64,000 nt of DNA, taken from assembly GCF_037893015.1 (NCBI RefSeq), contig NC_133660.1:165976363-166040362 (forward strand). The letters are read 5' to 3'. This stretch comes from Macrotis lagotis (lineage: Eukaryota; Chordata; Mammalia; Peramelemorphia; Peramelidae). Positions within the stretch are counted from its first letter, which is position 1. Each line of letters opens with the position of its first letter. Below are positions 10,897 through 22,580 of the stretch, in pieces. The notes beneath the pieces are model-generated. The model searched no databases. It was not told the DNA's origin and saw nothing but the letters and a program-made list of their open reading frames with translations. A program made the position numbers and the translations under genes.

Positions 10897-11359
10897 TAGG
10901 GAGATTAGTCTTTAATTTTCTTTGTCTGTTTTGGTTCTTCCTGGTTTAGGTATCAGCACCATGTTAGTGTCATAAAAGGAGTTTGACAGAACTCCTTCCT
11001 CTCCCTATTTTTTTTAATAGAAGGCACTTAAACTTGATTTCCTCACATCCAGAGCCATCTCCAGTCATCCTGATTCCTGTCTGGTCACTGGACCCAGATA
11101 CTTCTGGAGGAGAAAGTGAGGTTGGTAACTTAGCATAGAATCCCCTCACTCAAATTCAGATCATGTGTTTGTCATGGCATGGTCTTCTTTGTTAACAAAG
11201 GATAAACATCATCATCTTCTTCATCATCAAAGGATCTCAGAGTACATGGGAGTGAGTAAAATAAATCAATTCATAGATTGTGGCAAAGGTTCCAGTAAAA
11301 ATAATTCACTTTATATTTATGATGCATATATTTATTTATGTTTTTATATGTGTGAGTTG

Positions 11360-11490
11360 TCTTCCCATTAGAAAGTAGTCCTAGTCAGTAGGGATTGTTT
11401 CATTCTTTGTTCTTGAACCTCCAGCACCCAGAACAGTTTTTGCCATATTGTAGGTGGTAAATACTTTGTGGATTAATTAATTAACCCCTT
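11360..11490 (+). repeat. L2-like 3' end
   Basis: Plus-strand tail with the typical 'CTAGTCAGTAGGGATTGTTTC ... ACCTCCAGCACCCAGAACAG ... GTAGGTGGTAAATACTTTG' progression of mammalian L2-type 3' ends. Confidence 0.6.
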
Positions 11491-11779
11491 AGTATCCCAA
11501 GTAACTCACAGGCATATAAAGAATCATTGGGCCCATGCAGGTACTGTTATAATATGAGAAAAAGGGGGTGCCTTGAGACAATGAAAGATTCACGCGAACA
11601 ATATTAGAGATGGTATTCTGAAATTATAACTAAGCCAATTTCTCTGCAGTACCCATATATGACCAACAGATGGCGGTGACGCGCAATAATAATAAATAAT
11701 AGGCTCATTCAATTCTAATTAAAGAGACAATTCAACAATGACACTTTATGACTGATTCTGATGACAACAGTGATTGACT

Positions 11780-12020
11780 GTGCCCCATCCATGTGCCAGA
11801 CCCTATGATAATGGGAATTCAAAGAAAGGCTTAAACAACCCCTGCCTTCAAGGAACTCACAATCTAGTTAGGTAGACAATATGTTAAAAACTATATACAA
11901 CAGGATGAATACACAGAATAAATTAGAGATAATCTGAGAGGGAAAGAGCATTGAAGGGGATGGAACCAGTACTAAAGGGGCCTGGGAAAGAATAACAAGT
12001 AGAGCTGCAAGATGAAAGGT
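11780..12020 (+). repeat. Old dispersed repeat (family A)
   Basis: Starts CCATGTGCCAGACCCTATGATAATGG, then 'CCTTCAAGGAACTCACAATC' and 'GAGGGAAAGAGCATTGAAGG'. The order matches the copy at 46640-46900. Confidence 0.6.
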
Positions 12021-12082
12021 TGTTGTTTTGCTACATACTTCATATACCGCTAGAGAAACAAATCTAATAATAAACTAATCTG

Positions 12083-12388
12083 TTCTCGAAGAAGACCTTG
12101 ACATCATGGAGGTGATGCCATCATATGCAAGTGAATTGGATTTGAGTGAGGGGGTGCTGTGCTAAGTCGCCAGCATCACTTTCTCCTCCAGAGCCATCTG
12201 AATCCAGTGGCCAGATATGAAACAGGATGACTGGAGATGACCCTGGATGAGGCAATCAGGGTTAAGTGACTTGTACAAGGTCACACAAGATAATAGTGTC
12301 AAATATCTTGGTCTGAATATGAACTCAGGTCCTCCTGACTCCAGGACTGGTGCTCTATTCACTGTATCACATAGCTGCCCAACAACTA
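12083..12388 (-). repeat. Long-type SINE
   Basis: Minus-strand copy. Reading the plus strand: CGAAGAAGACCTTGACATCATGG (3' side of the SINE), CACTTTCTCCTCCAGAGCCATC, GTTAAGTGACTTGTACAAGG, ending CACATAGCTGCCC at the SINE head. Confidence 0.85.
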
Positions 12389-12399
12389 GAGTAAATAGC

Positions 12400-12784
12400 A
12401 AAATACTGGCATTTTATCTCTATTCCATTATTAGCATCATATGGATACCTGCCCATTTGATGCATATTTTGCTTCAGCATTTTGAAAATGATACTTTAGA
12501 TTGAATCTGTCCTATATCAGATTATAATCTAGAAATTATTTTTTACTTGGAGGATCTGCCAGGCTCTTTTAATTTAGGTAATTGCTTTTGCTCCTAGGAA
12601 TTTCACCTGTCCCAAATTTTGAAAAGAAAAGATTTATTTGGAAATGTTCTTACCTTCCTCACTAAGAATAATTTTATATTATTATAAAAATCATCATAAC
12701 GCTCAGGCAGGTGTCAAAAATGTTGATTTCATTGTCTGTTTCAAATGGCTTTACCAATATTGACTGTATCTATACATCCTATAA
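12400..12784. other. Unassigned intergenic stretch
   Basis: No gene or repeat recognised. Confidence 0.4.
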
Positions 12785-12798
12785 AACTTATCATAATA

Positions 12799-12946
12799 GG
12801 GGTGGCTAGGTGGCCTAGTGGATAAAGCACCGGCCTTGGAGTCAGGAGTACTTGGGTTCAAATCCGGTCTCAGACACTTAATAATTACCTAGCTGTGTGG
12901 CCTTGGGCAAGCCATTTAACCCCATTTGCCTTGCAAAAAAAAAAAC
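12799..12946 (+). repeat. WSINE1-type SINE, complete
   Basis: Full copy between a 14-bp duplication AACTTATCATAATA at 12785-12798 and 12947-12960. Confidence 0.93.
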
Positions 12947-13254
12947 AACTTATCATAATAGAACAGTTTGAGTATAAGAATCAAAACTCAATAGAATGTC
13001 AAATTCATTTTAGACATATCGAATTAGGTTTAGTCACTGAAATACCAAAAGTACCTCACTATAGAACAGTCCTTGACATAGGAGCCAAGTAAGTAACACT
13101 TATTCACTCATTCATTATTTAATGAGCACATAATATATGAAAAGATACATGCTGAGGTGGGGGAAGGGAGGAATTATCTAAATAAACATAAGTAAGACAA
13201 GTGTATGCTCTTTAGGAGTATACAATCTAGTTAAAAGAAAGATTTCAGAGAAGG

Positions 13255-13565
13255 TGAACTCAATCTTGCTTCTTCCATTTACATTTTATGACTTTGGGAA
13301 AGTGGTTTCACCTCCCTGGGACTCAGTTTCTTCAACTGTAAAAAGAGGAGGTTGAATTTAAGTCTTTTCCAGGTCTTAATCTGGAATCTAGTTTCTGACT
13401 CCATTATTTAATATTTACATGGAATCTTAGGCAAATCCTTTCATTTCTCTTTTTAAAGCAGAGATAATGTTGAAAATAATAATATTTGCATTAAATGACT
13501 CCAGGCTATTGTGAGGATCAAGTGAGATGCTGTATGTTAAAATATTTGTAAACTCTAAAACACTA
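13255..13565 (+). repeat. MIR-like copies
   Basis: Plus-strand MIR-type blocks: TTATGACTTTGGGAAAGTGG, GGGACTCAGTTTCTTCAACTG, and further on ATTGTGAGGATCAAGTGAGAT. Diverged; probably two overlapping or fragmented copies. Confidence 0.6.
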
Positions 13566-13663
13566 TCCAAGGTATCACAAAAAGTCTTGCTTCAGTCTTA
13601 AACTTTTAGACCTTAAAGCTCTCGTGTGTACTATTGAGTGAGTACTTTAAGAAACCATGAATG

Positions 13664-13825
13664 TGGGCGGCTAGGTGGCGTAGTTGATAAAGCACTGGCC
13701 CTGGAGTCAGGAGTACCTGGGTTCAAATCCGGTCTCAGACACTTAATAATTACCTAGCTGTGTGGCCTTGGGCAAGCCACTTAACCCCGTTTGCCTTGCA
13801 AAAAAAAAAACACCTAAAAAAATAA
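13664..13825 (+). repeat. WSINE1-type SINE, complete
   Basis: Full copy with a 15-bp duplication AAGAAACCATGAATG at 13649-13663 and 13826-13840. Confidence 0.93.
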
Positions 13826-13840
13826 AAGAAACCATGAATG

Positions 13841-14310
13841 GTTAGACCCTAGAGATGCATGGAAAGAATTACAGAAACTAATGCTGAGTGAAGGGAGAAG
13901 AATCTAGAGAACATTGTACACATTAACAACAACATTGTGAGTTGATCAACTTTGATGGATACATCTCTTCTCAGCAGTTCAGAGAGCGAGGACAACCCTG
14001 GGAAACCTGTTATGGACAATACCATCTACATCCTAAGGAAAACAAAACAAAACCAAAAACCCTACAGAACACTATGTTTACTTTTTTAAAATTTCTCTTA
14101 TGTTTTTCCTTTCAATGACTAATATGTAAACATGTTAAACACAAATATAAATATACACTGTTCACTAGACTGCAGCTGAGGGGGAGGTTCTGGAAGGGAG
14201 AGTGGAAGAAAATTGTGTAACTTATAAACGTGACTGTGGATGAATGTTGAAGAGCTTTTATAACATGCAACTGGAAAAATAAAATGAAATATCAATAAGA
14301 AAAAATCTCT
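13841..14310 (+). mobile_element. L1 3' UTR fragment
   Basis: Plus-strand L1 tail: GAGAACATTGTACACATTAAC, CTCTTCTCAGCAGTTCAGAG, 'gtaaacatgttaaac', ending CAACTGGAAAAATAAAATGA. Similar to the tails at 22740, 36150 and 47860. Confidence 0.75.
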
Positions 14311-14589
14311 TATTTATTAGAACTTTATTATTAGAGCTTAAAAACTGCACTAAGACTTTTGGGACACTAGCAGTGTTACTAATAAAGTTACAGTTTAATT
14401 GGAGCTTGACTCAGATAATGCCTTCAATTAAATTAAAGAATCAATCAAATTAATCTATCCTGATTAAATTAAATCTATCCTGATCTCTACAGGAACAGAT
14501 ATTTTCCTCCTTGGTAATTGATATTTTCCTCTTCAGACTTCACTTACACTTTGCTTAAACTTCTCAAGAATTTATCATTTATTATATTT

Positions 14590-14885
14590 GTTTTTGAGAG
14601 GCAATATGGAGAAATGCATAGAGGCTGGAGTTCTTAGGTGGGAAGATCTGGGTTCATATCCTGTCTCAGGTGTTGCCACCCTATACAGAACACCTAATCA
14701 CTCTGGGTTTCCATTTCCTCACTTGCAAAATGAGGATAATAATAACACCCTAGCTCAAAGGGTCATTTTGAGTGTTAAATGAACAACAAGGACAAATCAG
14801 ACACTATGCTAAGTACAAATATTATCTCATTTGATCCTCACGACAACTCTGAAAGGTAGGTACTAGTACCTTGCAAACTTTAAAA
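14590..14885 (+). repeat. MIR/THER1-like copies
   Basis: A plus-strand MIR-like unit (GGCAATATGGAGAAATGCAT ... GGGTTTCCATTTCCTCACTTG ... GAGGATAATAATAACACC) is followed at about 14795-14880 by a minus-strand piece (CTATGCTAAGTACAAATATT ... CATTTGATCCTCACGACAAC). Confidence 0.6.
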
Positions 14886-14934
14886 TCCTATTTTAGATAG
14901 AACATCTTTTTCCTGTACATATTATTTCTATAGT

Positions 14935-15060
14935 CTATAATCTAAGCTGTAAGCTTCATGAGAGCAAGGACCATGTCATATTGAAATGTTGTATGCTGTA
15001 CAGGGATCTGCATGCAAGAATTGCTTAATAAAAATCTGCTGTCTTGAATGAACTCAAATC
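14935..15060 (+). repeat. L2-like 3' end
   Basis: Plus-strand 'AGCTTCATGAGAGCAAGGACC ... GCTTAATAAAAATCTG' progression of an L2-type tail. Confidence 0.5.
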
Positions 15061-16220
15061 CACTATGACTTTATCTGCTAGATTCTTCCCATTTAAAACA
15101 AATCACCATCCTCCAAGTACAGAAGAAAAAGCAGTTTTGTTTATTCACCTTCCTCCTATCAGGTCTTAGTCTCACTTTTTCTTCACCATATTCAGGTTGG
15201 GTAAGAGGAAGTTGCTCCAAGGAAATCTATTGTAATTGAGAGCTTAGAACTCTTATTCTTACCCTTTGAATAGTGATTACATTATATAACTTATAAAGAG
15301 ATACTTTTGAAGTTTTGCAATTTTCTTTTTTCTGGGTTACATAACTTGCTTACCTATTACAATACAATCTTGTAATTTTGATAAAGAAGAACCTAGAGAA
15401 ATTGGATTTTTGAATTATCCATGTTCAGCTTTGCCCAATAGTCATATTAAAGAACAATAATGAGCCAGTCAGAGAGGGAACAATGAGTACTGCTATTGAA
15501 TCAGCCAGTGTCAGATTAATGAGGTTTAATTACCCTCCTTTCTGATAATATTATATATGTCGGAAATAGAATGTTACACCCCATAAAACATTAATTAAAA
15601 TGCAAACTTGGTAATCATTTGAAATGTCAAGGGTACCAACAAACATTTGAGTAGTTAATTGAAACAATAGCTAAGGAGCCAAGTGCATGTCAAGGTCATT
15701 TTAGAATATTTGCTAGCTTCAGTTAATTCTATTATCCACTATAAAAAGGAATGTCCTTTGAATAGCAAGTAATGTCCAAAGGAGAAATGCCACCATCTGA
15801 CCTCCCAGAAAAGATAGGTTTCCATATGGTAGGTCAGCAGATGCAGATGACATCACAATAGGTTAGAAACTTTTTTAAAAAATATTTTCTTTAAAAAAAA
15901 ACAGAGAACAAGGTCAAAGAAAGGAAAGAAGAAGGCTGAAACAAACTAAGAACTGAATTATTCTGGAATATCTGAGGAAATTTTATCTGCATAGATTCTA
16001 CTTGGATAAGAGCTATTGCTCTGTTCTCTAGTGGGGATTCTTAATTTTGGTATCATGTATACTTTTATCAGACTGAGGAAGCCTAGGGATTCTTTATCAG
16101 AATAATTTTTTAAAATTATTTAACATTTAAAATTATTTGAAATGCATACAAATAAAATATATAGAATTATAAAAGAAACTAATCATATGAAATTAGTTAT
16201 CAAAATATGTTTTTTCAATA
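15061..16220. other. Unassigned intergenic stretch
   Basis: About 1.2 kb of AT-rich sequence in which I see no gene, RNA gene or recognisable repeat. Confidence 0.45.
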
Positions 16221-16224
16221 TAAA

Positions 16225-16326
16225 TTTATGGACCCCAGATTAAGAACTCTTGCTTTAGGAAGAAGTAAGCAGAGTCCAGAAAAACATATGTACAATGTCT
16301 TCAATAAGTGGAAAGAATAACCACAA

Positions 16327-16393
<67 letters not shown>

Positions 16394-16732
16394 AAATCAA
16401 AAATTAATATTGAAGAATTACAAAGAATAACCATGACTTGGAAAAAAGAGCTATGAGAGAAGACAGAGGTGTTCCCATCCCTTTTCAAAGGAGGGAGGTC
16501 AAGGAGTGTGGCAAATTGCACTTCATTTCAGGTTTTTTTTCATGTATTGATTCAGTTTTTCCTTATTTTTCCTCTCCTTTTTCTTTCCTTTTTGGTCTTC
16601 AAAAATATTATTTTTTTATGTGATTGTTCTCTGGTTTGGGGAAGTGGAGAAGGAGAGATACTGGAGGAAATTTTAGTAATATTTAAAAAACAATTAGTAT
16701 CAATAAAGACTTATTAAAAAAAAAAACAAAGA
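16225..16732 (+). mobile_element. Older-type L1 3' end with microsatellite
   Basis: Plus-strand L1 3' UTR of a second lineage: GAAAGAATAACCACAAATAC, GATTGTTCTCTGGTTTGGGG, ending CAATAAAGACTTATT plus an A tail (about 16717-16728). An (AT)n(AC)n tract lies inside it. Confidence 0.6.
16331..16395 (+). repeat. (AT)n(AC)n compound microsatellite
   Basis: Perfect AT repeat at 16331-16375, followed directly by an AC repeat to about 16395. Confidence 0.97.
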
Positions 16733-16814
16733 ATCCCTGTTTTTAAACCAAAGTTGGTGCCTGAAAACACAAAATTATTTCCATATTTACATCTAGTAGA
16801 TGAAGGAAATAAGG

Positions 16815-17375
16815 GATTAGTTTTTTAATGATATTTTATTTTTCCAATTACATGTTATGAAAGTTTTTCAATATCCAACTACTTGCATATTTATGTTACA
16901 TAATTTTCTTCAGTTCTCCCTTCCTCTCAACAGTGAACAGTCTAGTAAACGTTGTGTATGTACATTTGTGTTTAACATTTTACATATTAATCATTTTGTG
17001 TATGAGGAATTAGGACTAAGGAAAAAGAAAGAAAACCACAAGATAGGAAGGAAAATAGAAGAGAATTTTTTTTAAAAAGTGAACATAGTATTTATAAAGA
17101 CTGTCCCAGGGTTGCCCTCGATTTCTGAACTGCTGAGAGGAGCTGCATCCCTCATCGTTGATCAACTCACAATGTTGTTATTAATGTGTACAGTGTTCTC
17201 TTGGTTCTTCTCCCTTCACTCAGCATCAGTTCCTGTAACTCTTTCCATACTTCTCTAGAGTCTGATCATTCATGATTTCTTATAGAATAATAGTATTCCA
17301 AAACATCTATATACCATAATTTGCTCAACCATTCCCCAATTGATGGGCAGGGGATAGCTTTAAACACAGAAATTA
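16815..17375 (-). mobile_element. L1 3' UTR fragment
   Basis: Minus-strand L1 tail. The plus strand begins TTTTATTTTTCCAATTACATG, the complement of the L1 polyadenylation end. It continues through 'GGTTCTTCTCCCTTCACTCAG' to 'CATTCCCCAATTGATGGGCAG', where it is truncated. Confidence 0.85.
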
Positions 17376-17484
17376 TATCTAATAGTGGCCTAGGCTGACA
17401 TTTTACAGAGGATATACCCTTCAGCCTATCAGGCTATCAAAAGGCATTGTTCCTTCTTAAAACCCAACCACCATAGCAACTCTT

Positions 17485-17920
17485 TTCAACAATTATTTTT
17501 TCATAAAGTTTTGATTTTTCTTCCTTCCCTTTCTTCCCTGCCTCTCCCCCTTGACAGAGAGCAACCTAATATAGTTTATACATGTATAGCTATGTTAAAC
17601 ATATTTCCATATTAATTTATTGTGAAAAAGAATAAGAACAAAAAGGGAAAAAACACATCATTAGCAACTGTTAAAAAAATAGTCAATACTAATGGAGCTA
17701 TGGAAAGATAGACACACTAATATTCTATGGGGAAGTGAACTGACAAAATTTTTCTGAGAAACAATGTATAATTATAAGAGGAAAATGGCAAAATTGCTCA
17801 TAACATTTGACCTAATGATCCCATTACTGGGCAGATATCCCAACAAGGTCAAAGGAAGAAAACTCCAATAGCAAAATATTCAGAGCAGCATTTGCAGTAG
17901 TCAAAACTATCTATTTGCTT
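17485..17920. mobile_element. Two opposed L1 3' fragments
   Basis: 17485-17680 is a minus-strand L1 tail (CATAAAGTTTTGATTTTTC ... CATATTTCCATATTAATTT). 17690-17920 is a plus-strand piece of the upstream part of the 3' region (GAGCTATGGAAAGATAGAC ... CTAATGATCCCATTACTGGG ... CAGAGCAGCATTTGCAG). They lie tail to tail. Confidence 0.6.
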
Positions 17921-17929
17921 TCATGATAT

Positions 17930-18325
17930 TATCCCTCCCTTATTCATAGTTGTGAACGATATGTTCTCTAATAATAATTTTTACAGAGTGATGTTTTATG
18001 TTCAGGGCAGACCTAGAAACCTTCTTGAAGTTTCACGCTGTCTCATTAAACAGGTTACTTTTAGGGCCAGAGCACTTGATCTGCCTCCTCTAAAATGGCT
18101 GGAGATTGCATCGTTCCTGTCTCTCACCTCCATCTCCTTCTCAGCAGACAACACTAAGATGGAACCGCTAATAGAGAAAATGTACTTGAGGCAGCAGACT
18201 GGAAGTGCCTAACTTAGACATCCTTCAGCCTCTCTTGTCCATCCTTTAGCTCACCAATGACAATGACAAGACTGGTTCCTGACACTGCAATCATCAGGAC
18301 CTAAAACCCCCTTCCCCAGATTTGT
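17930..18325. other. Unassigned intergenic stretch
   Basis: Slightly GC-richer than its surroundings. It contains an 86-codon ORF (17952-18212) with no recognisable domain; no splice or conservation evidence is available from sequence alone. Confidence 0.4.
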
Positions 18326-18329
18326 TGTT

Positions 18330-18880
18330 GATGATGTTGCTGTTCAGTCCTTTCAGTCATGTCCAATTCTTTTTGATTCTCTTTTTGGGTATTTTTTGGT
18401 AAGGTTACTGGAGTGGCTTGTCATTTCCTTCTCCAACTGAGAAGAGGAAACTGAGGCAAAAAAGGGTTAAGTGATTTAGCCAGGATCATACATCTGGTAA
18501 GTTCTGAGATCAAATATGAATCCAGGGAGATGAATCTTTCTGACTCAGCCCCAGCTGTCCTTCCCCAGAGAGTCAAGAATATTCCATTTTGTGCAGTTTT
18601 CCAGCAGCTTGCCTTTTGTTCATGGTTCAAGTAGGAGCATTTTACTTATGTGCTAGGTACTGTGCTAACATTATCTCATTTTATTTTTACAACAATCCTG
18701 TGAGGTCGGTGCTATTATTATCCTCATTTTACAGATGAGAGAACTGAGGAAAACAGAGGTTAAGTGACTTGCCCAGGGTCACACCAGCTAGGATGTGTCC
18801 AGGGTCAGATTTGGATTTAGTTCTTCCTGGTTTCAAGCCCAACTCTCTATCTAATGTGCCACCAACTGTCTCTCTTCTAC
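18330..18880 (-). repeat. Mar1-like SINE and MIR/THER1-like SINE
   Basis: 18330-18600: minus-strand Mar1-like SINE (TTCAGTCATGTCCAATTC, GGAGTGGCTTGTCATTTCC, GGGTTAAGTGATTTAGCCAGG). 18640-18880: minus-strand MIR/THER1-like copy (TGTGCTAGGTACTGTGCTAAC, CCTCATTTTACAGATGAGAG, AGTGACTTGCCCAGGGTCAC). Confidence 0.8.
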
Positions 18881-19184
18881 TTGCTTGGTTATTGAAAGAA
18901 GTGGGATTTCATATAATTGATGGATTAGGAAATATATTCAGCAAAGGAACAAAATTCTGTAAAAATGAGGCTTAAAATAATTTTGCAAAATATTCCCTAC
19001 TTCATGAATCATCCAAGATTAGTATTTCAAATGCAATCCTCTTTCTCTAGTCCACCTTCCGCACTAGAAATCAAAGACCTAAATTAACATATGGAATTTC
19101 CATCTCTGGTTCCCCTACTTGAGTTCTGAAATACCAAGTCATCTAATAGGTAATTATAGCTTAATATCTTTGGTAGAAGTTGTA

Positions 19185-19310
19185 ATTTTTCTTTATTATT
19201 TTATTTTTCCAATTACATGCAAAGGTAGTTTTCAACATTCATCCATTTGCTAGTTTATGAGTTCCATATTCTTCTACCACTCTCTGACATTGCATTTTTT
19301 TAATTTATTC
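19185..19310 (-). mobile_element. Short L1 3' end
   Basis: Plus strand shows TTTTATTTTTCCAATTACATG then AGTTTTCAACATTCATCC, the complement of the L1 terminal sequence. About 125 bp remain. Confidence 0.75.
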
Positions 19311-20020
19311 TTCCTCCCTCAAGGTTCAAGGTTCTGACCTTCTTCTCATAGGGGGACTAGATGTGACCTCCTCAAGGAAGGAGGTTCCTTAGCCCAAATG
19401 CCTATGAAGGGGCTCCTTCTGAAGGGATAGAAGGTGAATTGGAGAGGGAATAGACTAGTGGTAGGAAGACCAAAGAGGAAACTATTACAAGAGTTATTCT
19501 AGGCATGAACCAGGGTATGGGGAGGGGGGGGTATCTTTATTCATCTTTATATTTGCCATGTCCTTAATAAGTATTTGTGGAATAAAATTAATATTAGCTG
19601 AAGTGAAGCCTCTTGAATGCTAACAGCTCCTCTGAGCTGTGGGCATGACCTCCTCATTCCATTCTTCTGGGTAAATCTTCTGACATCCCAGTAGTCTCTC
19701 CATCAAACCTCAACTTTCCAATGCCCAAGGGTTTCACATATGCCACCACAACATGACTCCTATAATGGCCACAACTGAGCTCCATCATTTTCTCAGGGCA
19801 CTGCTCAGAAGTCTCCAGAGAATTGCCAAAGAAAGCAAACTTGGGTAATGCCAAGAAGTATCATCACCTGTTTAGTTTTCTTTTGCTGAAGTAGGCACAG
19901 GACTTTAACTAAAAATACTCTCTCCTTGGGCTCAAGGTAACTACTCAAATATATCCACTGGGTACAGCCACCTAAGCGGCTGCAATTCTCCCTCCCAATA
20001 GCATTCGAGTTCAAGTTGCT
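19311..20020. other. Mostly unassigned; short family A fragment
   Basis: About 19455-19520 resembles family A (GGAAGACC...GGAAACTATTACAAGAG...). The rest is unassigned. The two minus-strand ORFs here (66 and 81 codons) show no motif. Confidence 0.4.
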
Positions 20021-20024
20021 TTGT

Positions 20025-20290
20025 TGTTGTTTGTTGTTCAGCCATTTCAATTGTATCTGACCCTTTGTGACCTCATGGGGAGATGGGGGTTCCTGGAAAA
20101 GATACTGGAATGGTTTGCCATTTCCTTCTCCTGCTCATTTTATAGATGAGGAAACTGAGGCAAGCAGAGTAAAGTGACTTGCCCAAGGTTACACAGCTGG
20201 TAAGTATCTTATTTCAACTCATGAAAATGAATTTTTCTGACTCCAGGCTTGCATTCTAACTACTGTATCATCTAGCTGCCCCTCAGGTGA
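20025..20290 (-). repeat. Mar1-like SINE
   Basis: Clear minus-strand copy: GTTCAGCCATTTCAATTG, GATACTGGAATGGTTTGCC, TTTATAGATGAGGAAACTG, GACTTGCCCAAGGTTACAC, CATCTAGCTGCCC. Confidence 0.88.
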
Positions 20291-20429
20291 CTAGGGACAT
20301 ACCAACCATTCCTAACTTCTTCAATCTTCTCCTGTTATACCTATGCAGATACTCAGACTAGTCACTCTGGCAGTATCTCAAGATAAATTTATAAAGTCAG
20401 GTCCAGGAACAATCATCATAATAAAAATA

Positions 20430-20700
20430 GCCAACATGTATTTAGATAAAAATCTATTTTATCTTTAAAATATGCAAAATGATTTACATATGTTACCTCA
20501 TTTGATTCTGTATAGGAAAAAGTCCTATTATTCACCCCATTTTACAGATGAAGAGATTGAAGCTCAAATAGGTTAAGAGACTTGTCCATGGTCTCACAGC
20601 CTCTAAGTATCTGAGGTGGGATTTGAGCTAAGCTATCCTGAGTCCAAGTCTATATAACAAGTCCAGCATTATCCACCATACTGTTTAGCTGCCACCCTGT
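20430..20700 (-). repeat. MIR/THER1-like SINE
   Basis: Minus-strand copy: GATTTACATATGTTACCTC, CCCCATTTTACAGATGAAG, GACTTGTCCATGGTCTCAC, ending TGTTTAGCTGCC. Confidence 0.75.
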
Positions 20701-20957
20701 ATTATACATATATTAGGGCAGAGGTGTCTTCTAGGTTATAATTAACTGAGTCAGCATTTGAACCCGATTCTTCATAGTAGAGGCAGCATAATGTACTATA
20801 GTAGTGTTAATAAGCTTATGACCTCCATGTAGTCTGAACTCTTTGGAGTGAGTCCCAAAGCAAATTAAAGTGTGGTTCCTAACAGATTTTAATGTGTTGG
20901 TATAGTATTAAAAATAATAAATGTATGTTTTCTAAGGCAATAGGTGATCTGTAAGCA

Positions 20958-20960
<3 letters not shown>

Positions 20961-21000
<40 letters not shown>
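20961..21000 (+). repeat. (AT)n microsatellite
   Basis: Forty bases of perfect AT dinucleotide repeat. Confidence 0.97.
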
Positions 21001-21004
<4 letters not shown>

Positions 21005-22040
21005 TTATATAATTTAATGGTCCCTGTTTCTATTTGAAATTTGCATCATTAGAGTAGTGAATACCAATTACTAAAGTTTCTTGTTTTCTGCTCATTTTGC
21101 CATTTTAAATGAAATTCACTATACTAAATCTATATATTTTGCTTAGCAAGCATACTACTTTCATTTTAGACCAGAAGCTCTTGCTTCACACAAACAAAAA
21201 AGAATTATGTAAGAAACAGCAAGATTCACGCCTTTTATCTGAGCTAATAAAATATATATACAAGTTTAAATGATACTGAGATAGAGTTTTTAGCATCAAC
21301 TCTGGTGGTATTTAATTCAGGACACTAAGAAACAGCAAAATTATAATTAGAAAAATATTCTGTCCCTGTGCTGAGCAGGAGAGGTCTCTAAAATGAGATT
21401 ATACCACAGTCAGCACTTGCAGACAATTGTCAGATCAACCCATGGTTCAGAAGACAAATGTATATAAACAAGTAACAGGAAACAACTAAATGAGTCTCAA
21501 ACAAGCTTGCAGTGGCCTGGCTTGGTGGTCTGTGTTGACCTTGTGTGGCCTGGTCTACTGATTCTCTGGGGAAGAAAGTCAGGTCTGCCATTGTGTCTCC
21601 TTTGCCTCTGGTATAAACATGAAGATCTGGAGTTGAGCCCTGTACTGCTCTGGAACTAGGCTACATCAGAGGACCTAATTTAAATGGATAGCAGATTTGA
21701 CCTAAGGACCATATATATCTGACCCTACATAACAAAATTAAAACCCCAGTTACCTAGGAAGGATGCCCAGCTAGGGACACAAAACTGAAAAACATGCTTT
21801 TTCTAATTTCTGGAGGATGTGGAAAACTTTTAAGGACTTCTCACTTTTGCTTAGATCCAGGAAGAGACATGTGTACCCCCAAACAATGATCAAAAATCAT
21901 GTCTGAACTATTTTATATTTGGAAGTTGGGTTGCCTGTGGTTTCCTTTCAAGTGGAGATTTTGAACTTTCATTATGTTATGTGATTTGATTTTATCACAA
22001 AATAAGGAATTATCTGCCATAATAAGTGAAATTTTCAGGC
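21001..22040. other. Unassigned intergenic stretch
   Basis: About 1 kb with no recognised gene or repeat. Confidence 0.45.
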
Positions 22041-22271
22041 ATCAAAAATATGCATAAAGTGCCCTAAATCTTTATTGATCAGAGAAATGCAAATTAAAAC
22101 AACTCTGAGATACAACCTCACACCTATCAGATTGGCTAAAATGACAAAAAAAGGAAAATGATCAATATTGGACACTAATTCACTGTTGGGAATTGATCTA
22201 ATCATTTTGGAGATCAATTTGAAACCATGCCCGAAAGGCAAGAAAACTGTAAAAACCCTTTGATTCAACAT

Positions 22272-22580
22272 TGAGCCCTGGCCTTGGAGTCAGGAGGATG
22301 GGAGATTGAATCTAACCTCAGACCCTTGCATTTATTAGCTGTGTGATCTTGGGCAAGTCACTTAACTCTGCCTCACATCCAGGGCCATCTCCAGTCGTCT
22401 TGATTCATATCTGACCACTGGACCCAGATGGCTTTGGAGGGGAAAGTGAGGCTGATAACAGCGCAGAACCACCCCCCCAATCAAATTCAATTCATGTGCT
22501 TGTCATGGTAACACCTCCCTGATGTCAAAGTCTTCTTTGAGGATGAAGGACAAACATCATCATCATCATCATCATCATCA
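22272..22580 (+). repeat. Long-type SINE, 5'-truncated
   Basis: Starts at GAGCCCTGGCCTTGGAGTC without its GGCTAGGTGG head. It carries the long 3' half (ATCCAGGGCCATCTCCAGTC, GATGGCTTTGGAGGGG, TGAAGGACAAACATCATC) and a (CAT)n tail. Confidence 0.88.

Larger units (their letters stand above)
8427..11020 (-). mobile_element. 5'-truncated L1 with ORF2 RT and C-terminal remains
   Basis: Minus-strand L1 flanked by a perfect 15-bp duplication AAGGCACTTAAACTT (8412-8426 and 11021-11035). Its A-tail lies at the left as poly(T), and the 3' UTR runs to about 9700. ORF2 C-terminal remains lie at 10069-9725 (IPIKLPNNYFTKLGKKVTKFIW, trimmed here). Reverse-transcriptase remains lie at 10896-10340 with a [16 protein letters not shown] block and the palm motif degraded from FADD to FAGD. 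Truncated at the 5' side within ORF2. Not functional. Confidence 0.93.
8289..11229 (+). repeat. Long-type SINE (CAT tail), split by an L1
   Basis: Plus-strand SINE with head GCTAGGTGACACAGTGTATAG at 8289, interrupted after AAGGCACTTAAACTT (8412-8426). It continues at 11036 with GATTTCCTCACATCCAGAGCC and ends in the (CAT)n-like tail at about 11205-11229. This longer SINE type also occurs at 12083, 22272, 33980 and 60990. Confidence 0.85.
8150..11330 (+). repeat. Old dispersed repeat (family A), split by SINE and L1
   Basis: A family A fragment runs from about 8150 (GGAAGTCAGGAGATAGAGATG ... AGAACAGTGAGGACAGTATTA). It resumes at about 11230 (AAAGGATCTCAGAGTACATGGG). Between the halves sits a SINE, itself split by an L1. 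The halves are consecutive in the family consensus as judged from the copy at 46900-47040. Confidence 0.65.

Noticed and set aside
17952..18212. 86-codon ORF in slightly GC-richer DNA
   Set aside because: No recognisable family and no matching neighbouring exons.
22556..22580. Short regular repeats as a possible CRISPR-like array
   Set aside because: It is the (CAT)n tail of a SINE in a vertebrate genome; no spacers.
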